Notes: generated by a model not told the origin, from the letters alone. A stretch of DNA of 64,000 bases from Eledone cirrhosa (GCA_964016885.1 OZ024743.1:169624333-169688332), one strand, 5' to 3'; shown: positions 42,720-55,831, counted from the stretch's first letter. Numbers and translations are program-made.

Positions 42720-43085
42720 TAAGGAGTTTGCTTCCCAATCATTAAGTCCCAGAGTTTGCTTCCCAATCATTAGGTCCCAATTTTATCCCACTACATCTCA
42801 TCTTGGGCAAGTTTCTTTACCATAGCCTCGGATCAACCCATACCTTGTGAGTGAAATTGGTTAGATGGCAACTGTTTGGAAGCCTGTCTGATGGACTGTA
42901 TCTATAATTCAAAAAGCTAGTCATGTTACACACTGTGTCACACTGAATCTCTCTGAGAATTACATTAAGCATACACATGTCTGTAGAAAGCTCAGCCACT
43001 TAAACGTTATTTCATGAGCTGGCTGTTCTATTGATTGATCAACTGGAACATTCCTCATTGAAACCATTGAAGGTCTATTTCATCT
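42720..43085 (+). mobile_element. Mosaic of two different tRNA-derived SINEs
   Basis: 42735-42910 has CATCTTGGGCAAGTTTCTTT ACCATAGCCTCGGATCAACC and CCTTGTGAGTG, a SINE body type common in cephalopod DNA. From about 42915 it switches to the body of the family at 43135-43480 (GTCACACTGAATCTCTCTGA GAATTACATTAAG, CACTTAAACGTTATTTCATG). A 26-bp unit (AGTTTGCTTCCCAATCATTA) is duplicated at 42725-42778. Confidence 0.65.
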
Positions 43086-43134
43086 GTGAAGTGTAGCATC
43101 CTTAGATTTAACATTATCATGTCTTCCTGTGAAG

Positions 43135-43480
43135 GTACGTGATTTAGTTGTTTGAGTATTTAACTCATGATTGTTAGGTCATGAGTTTGATTCACGGTGG
43201 TGTTTTTGAGTCCTTGAGTGAGACACTATATTTCATGTTGCACCAGTCCATTCAGCTGGCAAAAATGAGTTGTACCTGTTATTCAAAGGACCTGCCTTGT
43301 CACATACTATGTTATGCTGGATCTCCCTGTGAACTACATTAAGAGTGTGTATGTGTTTGTAGAATGCTCAACCACTGGCACATTAATTTCATGAGCAAGC
43401 TTTTCTCTTATTCAAACAGCTGGAACACTCATTGTTGAAACCACCAGAGGTCTAACATGTATATATTCCTTGGTCTTTCT
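43135..43480 (+). mobile_element. tRNA-derived SINE, second family, full length
   Basis: Head: GATTTAGTTGTTTGAGTATT TAACTCATG (box A region) and GGTCATGAGTTTGATTCACG (box B). Body: GAGTCCTTGAGTGAGACACT, CCAGTCCATTCAGCTGGCAA AAATGAGTTGTACCTG, GCTGGATCTCCCTGTGAACT. End: GAAACCACCAGAGGTCTAAC. It is unrelated in sequence to the TTA-tailed SINE and has no TTA tail. Confidence 0.75.
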
Positions 43481-43489
43481 CTTCCATGG

Positions 43490-44085
43490 GTATTAACTGT
43501 TACACTCAGCAATCATTGTCTATTCACAGTCATCACTCCAGTATACATCAGTTTAAGCCTTCAAGACCTCTATACATTGTTATAAAAAAGTGACCCATCC
43601 TAAGAACATACTCTTGAGTCCCAAGTGGGGTGGAAAAATTGGTTGGGTTGGAAAATTGGTAATTTTCCTAGGTTGTCTTACTTGATTTTTTTAGAAACCA
43701 GAATTAGTAGTTTAGTTTACATATTGAGCCCCAACCCATCCTATTTATTTTATAACATATGAGATTTCTCATAATGTTCTTTTTTTCTCATGCAAAATGA
43801 TTTTTAATGTCTAAAGAAAATTAATTGTCGAATGAATGCTACCACTTAAAATAAAATTTAACTGAAGATAGATTAGCAAATTTTAATAAGTGGGGGGAGG
43901 ATTAATCGGGGTGGGGGATGATTATTCGAGATCCGAGAGTAGTCTCTGATATAATCATGGAGAAATTTTCCATCCTAACATAACTACAAACTAACACCCA
44001 CATAAACACAAACATAACTGCTATGTAAGCAGACACTCACATGACATTGTACATATTTCCATTTGCATGGCACACACATACATAA
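43490..44085. other. Gene-free stretch
   Basis: Unique AT-rich sequence with a short G-rich segment near 43890-43920. No gene or known repeat seen. Confidence 0.6.
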
Positions 44086-44089
44086 AATA

Positions 44090-45126
44090 AAGTGAGTTTG
44101 GGAATTGAATATTGTGGGGGCCATCCTGGTAGTTGTTGGAGCTCTCTTGGTGACATGACAAAGAGGTTACAAAATTGGATTTCAAGGATTAGTGTTGAAA
44201 TGTGTACTGAGTTGTCGCAAAAGTTCCACTCCTTGGGAACAGCTAGAATTTTGAGAATGTTACTACAAATGTAGTGGTTGATGAGAAACTGTAAGATCCT
44301 CGATCATTTGTTATTACCTGATCCTGCAGGGTAATTTTAATGACATAAGAACAAGGTGAGTTATGAAAAACATAGACAAGAAAGATGTTCAAGGTGAATG
44401 TAGAATTTGTGGGGAGAAAACAGAGACAGTTGCCCATATCATTTCAGAGTTTAAGCAGTTAGTTCAGAATGATTATAAAGAAGGCAGACATGAAAAGGTA
44501 GCTACCATGTTGCACTGGAGCTTGTGTAAAAAGTATGGATTTCCATGTGCAGAAAAAAATCTATGAGCATGATGTCACAAATGAGATGAGAGTGCTAGAG
44601 AACAATAAGATAAAGTTCTTATGAGACTTCCCAACTCAAACTGAGATGAAGATTGAACACAACAGACCAGATATTGTTGTAATTGAGAAGGAAAGAAACT
44701 GTACCCTCACAGATGCAGTGTGTCCCTTTGACACCAGAATTGAATGAAAAGAGAAAGAGAAAGTAGGGGCTTATACTGACTTAAAATATGAGATCTTGAA
44801 ATTCTGGAGTAATTATCCTAGTGGTGATTGGTGCTCTTGGCATCGTGACAAAGAAAACTACTTGTTGAAAACAAACTTTACACAAGGGATTGAACTACTC
44901 CAGGAGACATGCCTATTGAGAACAGCCTGATAATTGAGAAAAGTTTTGGACTAGCAGCAATAGTGAAATGACAAGGAATGATATGTAGAAGCTGGAGTTA
45001 CCTTAGGTTACTAGTTGTAACCCAGTATTCCTTAAAATACCTAGCCCAAAACAAAATCAAAGTTGTTTGTGATAAATAGTCAAATAATGATGTCTACCAT
45101 TTAATGGTTTCTACTAGAAATAGTCA
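44090..45126 (+). pseudogene. Two decayed R4-like LINE 3' remnants
   Basis: 44090-44280 encodes only a C-terminus (GDMTKRLQNWISRI, SLGTARILRMLLQM, stop). 44363-44960 starts again upstream of that, with the knuckle CRICGEKTETVAHIISE (final Cys lost), MLHWSLCKKYGFPCAEK, then in other frames EHNRPDIVVIEKERNCTLTD (nuclease RPD) and CPFDTRIE, and the ETCLLRTA end. The order shows two separate truncated copies. Many stops. The second ends at the TAA run at 45127. Confidence 0.8.
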
Positions 45127-45141
45127 AATAATAATAATAAT
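45127..45141 (+). repeat. (TAA)n joining R4-like remnant and Tx1-like copy H
   Basis: About five TAA units. The R4-like 3' end is on the left and the 3' end of a minus-strand Tx1-like LINE is on the right, exactly as at 10871-10884. Confidence 0.85.
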
Positions 45142-46492
45142 GCATGCTTTCTTTATTAGCCACACAGAGGACAATAAAAATGGTACAGAGCAGTACAGTG
45201 TGTGTCTTTTGTGTGAGAGAAAGGTTTATAAAGAAGACTAAAAAATAAACATTTAAAAAAAATCAAAGCATAACAAATTCCCCCAAAAGTTGAAAAAGCT
45301 CACAAAAAGCCACAGTAACCTGTACCATTAGTGGAAGTGCTTTCTCTTAGTAAATCCTCCTCCAATTTGCAGGTGCATGCTCAGAGCAAACCCATTCACT
45401 CGGACCATTAACATGGGCCATTCTTGCCTCTCTCACCAAACTCTTTAAAAAAACTGGTTGGAAGGCAGCATTTCCCTCTCCGCCCTAATTTTTCTCTTCA
45501 GCTGAAACCTGAAAAAATTAATTAGGGATTCGCTGAACAGGAAAGAGCTTGTCTTCAACCCTTTCAAGCACGTCCACCACATGACCTCTTTTGCCATGAC
45601 TAGATAAAAACTGCCTGTCTTTCTCCTCTAACAGGAGACAGTGGAGTAATCTTCACAATAGACTCAGTTGATAGTCGGATCTGTCCCACATGTGACAAAA
45701 GGTGTTCAACCCACAAATCAGCAATGCTTGGACACTCGATGAGTGTATGCCAGATGGATTTGTTGACCTGTGTGCATCTTGGACAGGCCCGGCTGACAGC
45801 ATTTCCATGTCTCTAGAGTTTATCTCCAACTGGCAAAGCTCCTCAGTAGCACTGCCAGGCCAGGGATTTCTGGAAGTTAACCATGGGCCCTGGACTGAAA
45901 GTCCTCTGGAAAAGAGTGGCTAGTTGATTTCTGTTAACCCCTAGAGTCTCCTCAAGAACGTTGTCATTTTTACCTGCCACTAAACCTCTATAGAAAGCTA
46001 AGGTGGAGTTTCCACCGATCGTATTGCCTGATTGTTGCTGTGAGCGCTTAAAGACATTCAAGTCTCCAAAAGCTCCCTCTCAGTCTTTACTTGACCCAAG
46101 ACTGTAACTCTGTCAAGGAAACAAGCTGTAGAAAGCCATGTCTAACAGATACTATTCACTATTGAGGTAAAGCTGGAGATGACATAGCTTGAGCGCATGT
46201 TTGCACATTTTCAGCCATGGCATGCTCAGTCCTCTAATCAGTAGGTGTTGGCAGCAAATGGACTGCCTGACAATTGGCACACATCCCTTCCAAAAACGTG
46301 AGGGTGCAAACACTCCAGTGTGGTCAGACAGTGACCAGGACAAGGCACAAAGCTCAGTCAGTAGTAGATGATGGATGTGATGTACACATTCATCACTTCT
46401 GTCTGACCTTTCAGAGATAACTTCCTCTCGGCCCATTTCTGGATGTGGCCATCCTGCTCATTACCTCATCCCAGTTTTTGTCCATGGTACTA
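45142..46492 (-). pseudogene. Tx1-like LINE, copy H, 3' fragment
   Basis: Minus-strand pieces match the distal ORF2 of copies F and G: 45843-46061 (NTIGGNSTLAFYRGLVAGKN, MVNFQKSLAWQCY), 46152-46436 (RQSICCQHLLIRGLSMPWLK), and, near 46430, the AEMGREE region with TGGGCCGAG. It is older than F and has many frame breaks. 45142-45600 is the 3' tail, with GCCACACAGAGGACAATAAA near the end. The right edge at about 46492 is the 5' truncation point. Confidence 0.8.
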
Positions 46493-46493
46493 A

Positions 46494-46545
46494 TAATAGG
46501 TGTTATTTCAAAATTAGGGACGAGGCCAACAATTTGGTAAAAAAA
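46494..46545 (-). mobile_element. SINE 3'-tail fragment
   Basis: GTTATTTCAAAATTAGGGAC GAGGCCAACAATTTGGT on the plus strand is a decayed complement of the ..GCTGGCCTTGTGCC.... tail shared by the SINEs at 14501 and 26605. Short and old. Confidence 0.5.
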
Positions 46546-46699
46546 TAATAATTTCAAATATGGAGATTTTGTTGTCTCAACCACCAACACCCTGATCATC
46601 TCTATCATCAGCAGCAGTATCAGTAACAGCAACTGCCCTACTTTCAGCATGCATGAAAGCTTTTATTCCATGTCAGCCACAACACACAGGTGCAAATAC

Positions 46700-48465
46700 C
46701 ATTTCATGAGTGTTGTTACATTCCTCATCTTTATCATCATTTTTATCAGACTTCAGATCAGCAAATAAAGTGTTCTGGCAGACCATCTGCCAACTTCGTA
46801 ATAAGAAGCCCTGCTCCACACCTGCTATCAAGAATGTGTCTGGGGTTCTCCTCTCTTCAGAGAGGTGCATCCTCACAAAATGGAGAGAGTACTTTGTTAA
46901 TCTTCTAAACCCAATCACAACAGCATCTTCGGATGTACATGTGGTGCATCTGAGAATAGTGACTAATCTCTCAGAGGCTAAGGTCACAAGAGCAGTTAAA
47001 GAGCTTAAATATGGCAAGGCCAATGGGGAAGATGAAATCTGGCCTAAGATGTTAAAAGCCTTAAATAGAGAAGGTATTCTCTAGCTGACTCATGTGTACC
47101 GAGTGGCCTGAATCTCTGGAAAGATACCTAAGCAGTGACAATTGGGAGTGATCATCCCAATTTTCAAAAAGGGAGACAAGAGAGATTGTTCCAATTACAG
47201 AAGGATCTCCTTGTTAAGCCTTCCTGGTAAAGTCTATGCTAAGTGTCTGCCAGAGAGATGTAGGGAGATTGTCGAGTCCAAGCTAACTGATGAACAGTGT
47301 GGGTTTGGAACAAATATTCACATTGCAGCAGGTATGCAAGAAACCGCGGAATTATAGCTAAGAAGTATATACTTTTTTGTCAAACTTAAAAAAGCATATG
47401 ATTGTGTTCCCCGAGACCTGCTGTGGAAGGTTGTGCAGGATTGATGGTCAGCTTCTTGGTGCCCTGATGTCTCTATATGAATGCCTGAGTATTTATGTCT
47501 GGATAAATGGTGCTAAATTGAAACCATTGAATGTTGGAGTCGGACTCCATCAAGGGTTCATACTGTCACCTTTCCTGTTCATCATTTATATGAACAGGCT
47601 TGACATGCACAGCCAGGTTGGAAGTAGTATCATGACTGGCAGGTGTAAAATCAGCCAGCTGGAATTTGCAGACAACATGGTGTTACTTAACTCAACAGAA
47701 GGTGATCCCTGATTTGCACTTGAAAGGTTTGATGCTGAGTGCTGCATGACTGGAATGAAAATCAGTACCGCAAAAACTAAGTAGCTTGTCCTCTCAAGGA
47801 AGCCTGCTTAGTGCACTCTACTGTACATGTGAATGGAGTTTCACTGAAGCAGGTAGAGAAGTTCAAGTATCTCGTGGTCATGTTCACGAGTGTTAGAAGG
47901 CAGGATTTTGGCAGTATGGAAGGCAGGAGGCTGAATTAATTGCAAGAATTGCAGGAGCTGGTGCAGTAATGTGCCAGCTTCACCATTCAGCAATCAGAAG
48001 ACGGAAGGTAGGCGTAAAAGCCAAACTTGCTATCTTTAATTCGGTATTCGTGTCAACCCTTACCTATGGTCATGAATCTTGGGTAATGACCGAAAGAATA
48101 GGATCGTAAATACAAGTGGCCGAAATGGGATTCCTCCAAAGGGTCTTTGGAGTAATGTTATTCGATAAAGTTTATAGCTCAGAGATCAGATAGTCACTTC
48201 ACCAAATTGAGAAATCACAGTTCCGATACTATGGGCATGTGATTATAATGTCTCAGAAAAGAATTGTTGGACAGATGATTTTACGGGCAAAGCCAACTGG
48301 CAAGAGACCCAAGCAAGATGGTTGGATAACACCCATGAACTTGACTGGTCCTGCTTGTGAATCCAGCCGGATCAGTTGGAGATGGTTGCTTCTGACAGGC
48401 CCCACTGGAAGGAGTGTTTGAGGACTTTGCTCCAATGACCCTCTCAGGAATGAGTGGGCAAAGAA
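46700..48465 (+). pseudogene. RTE-type LINE (second RTE-like family), copy K
   Basis: Frames at 46710-47084, 47142-47357, 47377-47712 and 48239-48421 form one protein: KWREYFVNLLNPITTASSDV, EAKVTRAVKELKYGKANGED EIWPKML, GVIIPIFKKGDKRDCSNYRR ISLLSLPGKVYAKCL (RT), a broken KKAYDCVPRDLLWKVV (motif A), VGVGLHQGFILSPFLFIIYM (motif B) and LEFADNMVLLNST (motif C, FADN for FADD, so inactive). The C-terminus has YYGHVIIMSQKRI and ends TGRSV. A sister copy on the minus strand lies at 56500-58740, and a 3' piece lies at 55895-56300. Confidence 0.8.
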
Positions 48466-48790
48466 GAAGAAGAAGAAGAAGAAGATCATCTTTATCATCT
48501 CTACCATCATAATCATAACCACCATCATTGTTATCATCATCGCAGTCGCGTATGTGGTCATTGTACTTTTGGTCATGAAGATGACCATAATCGCAGCCAT
48601 CATCATCACCACCATAATCACAATCATCATCACACCCACAACTGTCATCATCATCATCATCAGTGGTCACTGTACATTTTGTCATCATCATCACAACCAT
48701 CATCATCATCACCAGTTTTATCATCACCACTATCCTCATCTTCCACCTATTTTTAAGAGCACTATAACTATTTAGTAAACATATGGTTTT
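48466..48790. repeat. (GAA)n then (CAT/CAC)n imperfect repeat
   Basis: GAAGAAGAAG at 48466-48485 follows the LINE end; ATCATC/ACCATC-type repeat fills 48490-48745. The long His- or Asp-rich frames here are repeat artefacts. Confidence 0.85.
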
Positions 48791-49634
<844 letters not shown>

Positions 49635-49819
49635 GAGTGGCACTGGTAAGGTATTATCAGCCACTGAAAAGAACCATGGAGAGTGTATTTAACAGCACTA
49701 GGGTTAGAGCCCCTAACTACACTGTGAAGGAGCAGTCTGGTCGTTATGACTCTGCTGGATGATAGATCAGATGTCTCTGAGACAAATATAAAGAATACAG
49801 TTTTGTCCTGCAAAAGAGC

Positions 49820-50590
49820 CATTAAAATGGGCATTCTGAATGTGAGGACTGTTCGGATGCTGGAAAAGAGAGAGGAGTTTGGTCATCTGTTCGAGGAGAG
49901 TGGTATACAGATACTTGTGATCCAAGAACACAGGATCCTACATGATGAGCCCGTGAAGAGAGTGATGATTGGAGTGAGGAGCTAGCTCATCACCACATCA
50001 AGCAGTGAGGAACACAACTAATGCTGCAGTAGGAGGAGTGAGTTTTGTGTTCAGTGCAAGAACCAATCTATTAGTGAGGGAAATCATACCTGTCTCCATG
50101 CGAGTGTTGAGGCTGACCTTCAATGGAAACCCAAGACTGACAGTCATCTCAGCCTATACTCCAACTGAGGAGGACAGTGAGATGAGTGCAGAGGATTCCA
50201 CGAGGAAGTGTGTAGAGCTGTCAACACCATACAAGCTCATAACATCCTGTTTGTTCTGGGTGACTTCAATGGACATTGAGTAAGGAGGGCAGTGAAGATC
50301 CTTGCTGGTACTTCCATAACAACACCAACTGAAATGGGAGACTACTGAGGACACCCTGCTAGAGGCGAACTTGATGGCGACCAACCTAAGGTTTAGGAAG
50401 AATCCTGGGAAGATGTTGACCTACATCTCTGATATGCACCTGTTCAAGTCCCAGATTGATTTCATTCTGGTGAGGAAAAAGTGGTGGAATAGTGTTCTGA
50501 ACGCAGAACCATACAACTATTTTAGTACACTGGGCAGTGAGGTCCGGGTGAGCTTAAGAAAGAGCATGGCTCAGCCCCGGAGAGCAAGAT
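49820..50590 (+). pseudogene. RTE-type AP endonuclease (copy L)
   Basis: Reads GILNVRTVRMLEKREEFGHL, then QILVIQEHRIL (catalytic E), and in other frames VISAYTPTEEDSE (about 50145-50180), FVLGDFNGH (near 50250) and KSQIDFILVRKKWWN (about 50445-50490). At the SDHR position the frame reads GSEVRVSLR, so the histidine appears lost. At least four stops or shifts. Confidence 0.8.
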
Positions 50591-50620
50591 GATAAGCTAC
50601 AGGGGAGGTTCACAGTAGAA

Positions 50621-52690
50621 GTGAGGAACAGATTCAGTACTCTTGTGTGGAGAGGCAGAGGAGAGAGAGAGATTGGAGGAACTGAGGAGCGTGTGACGAG
50701 AAGGTACGGGTATTTTACCAATGCAGTGGCGGAAGAAAGTGAGACCCTGGTGCCGAGGAGAGAGAAGAAGTGGAAGCATGTCAGCTCTGCAGACCCAAAA
50801 GTGTGTGCAGCCAGCGAACACCTGAAAGCTGCCAAAGACCAATTCTATGCTGATACTATGGAGGAGAGGAAGGAGAATATGGAGGTGATGAGGGAAGAAC
50901 TCTGTATCGCTTACACTGAGGCCAGAGAGGAGGTGCTGATAGAGAAGATCATAAGTGTGGAGAGAGTGGTTGACAGGTCTGGGTGTAAGGAGAGCTGGAT
51001 GATCATCAATGAGATCACAGGAGGAAGAGAAGGTGTTCGAGTCAGATCCAGGGAACAGGATAGGAAGAGGAAATGGCTGGACTATTTTAGGACCCTACTA
51101 GGAGAGCTGCCCTCCACAGCCCAGAACACTGGGGAGATCAGGCGGCTGTTTGAGGAATTGGATATTGAGACAGGACCCTTCACCAGAGAGGAGCTTCAGA
51201 GAGCCAAGAAGAAGATCAAGGAGAAGATAGAGTGGCATCAGAGGTGATGAAGAGCTGTGATTTTGATGATATCATCCTGGGGTTCTGTAACCAGGCTCTG
51301 GAGAAAGGAGTTGCCCTGAATCAGTGGAGGATCAGTGACATCGTCCCAGTGTCAAAGAAAGGTGATCTCTCTAACACCAACAACTACAGGGTGATCTCAC
51401 TGATGTCACTTGTGGCAAAGACCTTCAACAGGATGATTCTTAACAGGATCCAGCCCAAGATGAAGAAGAAGCTCAGGGACAACCAGAATGGCTTCAGAGA
51501 GGGAATATCAACCACCAGTCACATCCTGATGCTGAGGAGTATATTAGAGGGAGCTAGAGCAAAGTGACTTCCTACAGTCATGGTTTTCCTTGATTTTAGG
51601 AAGGCCTTTGATTCCGTGGACCGTCACTGCCTGATGAAGATCTTACAGGCTTATGGAATCCCCAAGAAGATAGTGGACCTGATATCACTGCTCTACACCA
51701 ACACCAAAGCCCAAGTCATTACACCTGATGGGATGACAGAGTTCTTTGAGATACTGGCTGGAATGCTCCAGGGAGATACATTGGCTCCCTACCTTTTTAT
51801 CATCACAGTGTACTATTGTATGTGCCTTGCACTGGAGAAACACCAGGACTCTGGCTTTACTGTAACACTGACTCAGAGCAGGAGAATTAAGGCAAAAAAG
51901 ATATTGGATGTTAAATTTGCCAACGACATAGTTCTGGTGACAAACTGGTGACAGTTAAGGAGGCGGAGGAGTTGATGCAGGAGGTGGAGAGTGTGTCGAT
52001 GAGTGTGGGCTGAGAATGACTGAGAGTAAAACGAAGTATCTGGTAGAGAATATTAAGAAGCCAGAGAAGATTATGAATGTAGGCGGGAAGCCACTAGAGT
52101 TGGTTGAGGACTTCCTGTATCTGAGAGCAAAGATTGGGAATACAGAAGATGATGTGGTCGAGAGGAAGAGCAAAGCCTGGGCGGCGTGCAACAGTTTGAG
52201 ATCGGTGTGGAAGTCGGACCTTCGTAAAGACCTGAAGATCCGCCTCTTCGTTGTTGTAGTGGAGTCTGTGCAGCTGTACGGGTCTGAGACTTGGACACTG
52301 GCCAAGTCACTCACTCAGATGTTGGATGGGTGCTACACGAGAATGCTGAGGATGGCTCTGAACATTAATCAGTATACACTGAGGATGAAGAACTCAGAGC
52401 TGTACGGGAGCCTCCCAAAAGTCAGCTGAAAAGTGACACAGAGGAGACTGAGGTTAGCTGGACATGCTCACCGACATCCAGAGTTGACACTGCACTCAGT
52501 GCTCCTGTGGGAGCCCCTGCATGGACACACTGGAAGAGGGAGACCGAGTTTGACATATGTTGATACCCTAAGGACAGACACTTGTCTCTTGGCGATGCAG
52601 GACATGGCAGCAGTGATGCAGACACCGCTGGAGAGAACTTGTCCATGGATCTCGGGAATTTTACCTGCCCTAGATATATATATAACTTAA
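50621..52690 (+). pseudogene. RTE-type linker, RT and C-terminal domain (copy L)
   Basis: 50621-51247 is a charged linker (SWMIINEITGGREG, KWLDYFRTLLGELPS). 51232-51567 is RT fingers (SDIVPVSKKGDLSNTNNYRV ISLMSL, DNQNGFREGISTTSHILML). A TGA at 51565 precedes 51580-51951, the palm: MVFLDFRKAFDSVDRHCLMK, EILAGMLQGDTLAPYLFII and VKFANDIVLVT, where FADD has become FAND. 52016-52429 is the thumb and connection (LYGSETWTLAKSL, YTRMLRMALNINQYTLRM). 52433-52690 is the C-terminal block (LRLAGHAHRHPELTLHSVLL, GRGRPSLTYVDTLR). Inactive because of both the motif change and the frame breaks. Confidence 0.82.
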
Positions 52691-53514
52691 TTAACAATAT
52701 CTTGATTTATAAAGTAAATGTCTCTAATAGGTATGCATCTCAATGAAAGAATAAGATATATCAATAAATTAATAAACCAATAATCCACTCAGAAAAGTAT
52801 AAAAAATATTAAATTTAAGCCCAAATTACACTTTGCGGGGATATAATACATTGAGTAGATAATTCAATTTTCACACAGTATTTAAAGTTACATCATGCTG
52901 TTATGCCATATGGTTTTTACATGGTACATATTCAGGTAGTCCCTTTCGGTAGATATATATACGTGGTAATACAATAAAACACCTTGTTCACATATATGAT
53001 CTAACAGTGATTTGGTATGAGGATAATTCATCTCATATTCTTTAGAAGAATTCGCCTCCTGATGATAAAACTTCAGTTCTTCTAGCAATGGTTATTCCAA
53101 TGTCTTGAAATACCAAATGCTGTTTCTTTGAGTTTTTGAAACCATGGTTGGGGCATTATATGTGTTGGAATTGGCTTCCTTTAGCCAATTTTGACTTATA
53201 TCCCCAATGTAGCTATATTAATGGTGATGATGGTGGTTGTGATGATGATGATGATAATGGTCTTGGTGATGTTGATTATGATGATAACAATGGTGGTAAT
53301 GTTACTGATAATGGTGATAATACTGTCTCGAAGGTGATGATGATGATGTTGATGGCAATTGATTGTAGTAATGGTGGTGATAATGATGGTAATGATGATA
53401 GTTATGATGATAACAGAGTTGATGGTGTTGATTGATTGATAAGTTGTGGTAATGATGGGGATATGATGTTGTTGATTGTCATATGGGGGTGATGCTGGTA
53501 ATGGTTGGTGGTAG
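52691..53514. other. Gene-free stretch ending in GATGGT-type repeat
   Basis: 52691-53200 is unique AT-rich DNA. 53221-53450 is imperfect (GATGGT/GATAAT)n that yields Asp/Gly-rich pseudo-frames. Confidence 0.7.
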
Positions 53515-53700
53515 AGGGCTTAGCCTCAGGGTGGGGGTCTGTTCTGTTCTAGCAAGCCTATTATTAATGACATTTCAACAACCAAGGCCATCCCATTTTC
53601 TTTTTTTTTTTTCTAAGAGTAATGACTACATTATCTAGTGTGTCCTTACTTGTTTAGATGGTAAGGTATGATTTTAAGACTGTTTCTAACAGGTTTAGTG
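53515..53700 (+). repeat. Single unit of the roughly 180-bp repeat
   Basis: GGGCTTAGCCTCAGG, AAGCCTATTATTAATGACAT TTCAACAACCAAGGCCATCC, GACTACATTATCTAGTGTGT CCTTACTT and TAGATGGTAAGGTATGATTT match the units at 38640-39085. Confidence 0.65.
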
Positions 53701-54589
53701 ATCAGTTAGGGGTATCTGATATTGATAATGGTGTTAATGACACTGGTGATGGGGATGATGATAGTAACCAAGGTGATAAAGGTGATGATGGCAGCAATAA
53801 TGATGATGATGGTAGTGGTGATGTTGATATATGTTACATTTTCGTGTTTAATATTTTTTTTCAAATCACATCTAAAATATTGTTAGAAACCACACTATGT
53901 GTATATGTGTATGTGGCTATAAACACATATTGATATATATAAAAACTAAACCTTACTAAAATGATTTATAGAACTGCTCTTAGTATTACAGAGCAAATAA
54001 TAGTTTCATATTCTGAAAACAGATCCAGCAATTCTCTATATACACTTACGAAATAACTATAGATATTTCAATTCTGAATTCGAATTGTGGTTTTCTCTTG
54101 TCCATTCTTGCCTCCACACACACACTTGTCACAGTACCTAGGAATATGTGAAAAAAAGCTGAAATATAGTAGGACCTATTTGTATGTAGCTGTCAACACA
54201 TCTAGCTTTAAAACTAAAACCTATTACTATTATATTTATAGTCTAAATCTTGTGAATTTTCATTAATTAATTCACCAAAATATAGCATAAAATGTTACTT
54301 GAATGTGAAAATTTCTAGTTTCTTAAAACTAAAATGATTGACAACACTACTCTTAGCATAAGCCTACAAACCTCCTTTGACAGTCTAATGCATCATATAC
54401 GCCATGCAATGCTGACTATAGTATAAATATGCTGTACTGGAAACAGCATTTAGGGTAGAAAAGATTTAGTGAAGGGTTGTGGTTACTGCTGATGCTAGTA
54501 CAAGGAATCACTACATATATTTGTGTGACAAACAATACAATACAAAAGACAAAAGAACCTGACATGCATGTAGAAGCATCAAGTTGATG
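53701..54589. other. Gene-free stretch
   Basis: 53720-53830 is GATGAT-rich; the remainder is unique AT-rich sequence. Confidence 0.7.
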
Positions 54590-55660
54590 GACCAGGTCAT
54601 GAAAGTTACTGAAAGGGTTATAGAACAAATAATCAGGGACAGAACCAAGTTAGATGAGATGCTGTTCAGATTTATACTAGATAGGGGTACAACTGATTCT
54701 CTTTTTGGTGGAACAACTACATGAGAGGTATTTAGTTAAGAGTAAGCAACTGTATCTGGAGAAGGCCTTTGACAGGATCCCACATGCTATAATCTAGTAG
54801 ACACTTAGGAAACTAGGTGTAGACGAATAACTTGTGAGGGCTGTACAGGCCATGTATAGAGGAGCAGCTAGCAGAGTGAGAGTTGGCAATGAGTACAGTG
54901 ATGAATTTGAAGTGCGGGTGGGGGTCCACCAGGGATCAGTCCTCAGTCCATTCCTATTTATCATTATGCTTCAGGCCATCACTGAGGAGTTTAAAACTGG
55001 CACCCTATGGGAGCTCCTATGTGCTGACAACCTAGTCTTCATAATTGAATCTATAGGAGAGTTAAAAGCAAAGTTTTAAGCATGGAAGAAGTACCCAAAG
55101 CTGAAGGGCCTAAAAGTAAATTTAGCAAAGATGAAAGTCTTAATATGTAGGAAAGAAAACAGGAAGGTGATACCATCAGAAAAGTGGCTGTGCTCGACAT
55201 GTCAGAAAGGGTGAGTAGAAATTCCACAAGGTACACTCAATGTAAATTATGGATGCTCAAGAGATGTAGTAGGATTGCAGGTAAGCTAACAGAAAAGATA
55301 GACTTCATATGTGATAGTGACACAGGGGCAGTGACCAAAAAGAGCACAGGTGAAATAGATTCCCTCAGCTTCCAGGGGAGCTCCGTAGAAGTTTTGACAG
55401 CTTTCACTACCAAATTAATAGTTGGGGAGGATGCACTGAAAGTGTGACAACTAGGATAAGAACAGGCTGGAAGAAGTTCAGAGATCTATTACCACTGCTA
55501 ACAACAAAATGCGTTACTCCCAGAGTGATGGGTAGATGTATGATGCCTGTATGTGAACTGCAATGCTACATGACAGTGAAACATGGGCCTTGACTGCAGA
55601 AGACCTGCAGAGGCTCGAAAGAAATTTTACTTGCATGAAGATTATCTCCTGCTTCTTAAA
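54590..55660 (+). pseudogene. RTE-like LINE with PHD-type finger, copy i
   Basis: Reads DGPGHESY..., TTDSLF, YLEKAFDRIPHA (motif A), then in the frame 54834-55079 RAVQAMYRGAASRVRVGNEY, VRVGVHQGSVLSPFLFIIML and LLCADNLVFI (YADD changed to CADN, inactive). After it come LKGLKVNLAKMKVL, a poorly kept finger region (CSTCQKG, QCKLWMLKRC) and LHDSETWALTAEDLQRLERN. It stops at about 55660 without the usual 3' tail. Old copy. Confidence 0.75.
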
Positions 55661-55831
55661 ACAATATAGGTCCAAGTTTGAGGAAAACTTATAGCTGAGA
55701 CGAAGGACATTTCAGGCCAAGTTTGAACATGATTGGTTGGCTGGTTTTTGAGAGTGCATTGGTAATAAACAGACATAAACAAGCAATTTTATATATATAG
55801 ATATCATATATATATATGTGTGTGCGTGTGT

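Noticed and set aside
48253..48756. Asp-rich and His-rich frames
   Set aside because: Both strands of an imperfect ATC/GAT repeat; not genuine histidine-rich proteins.
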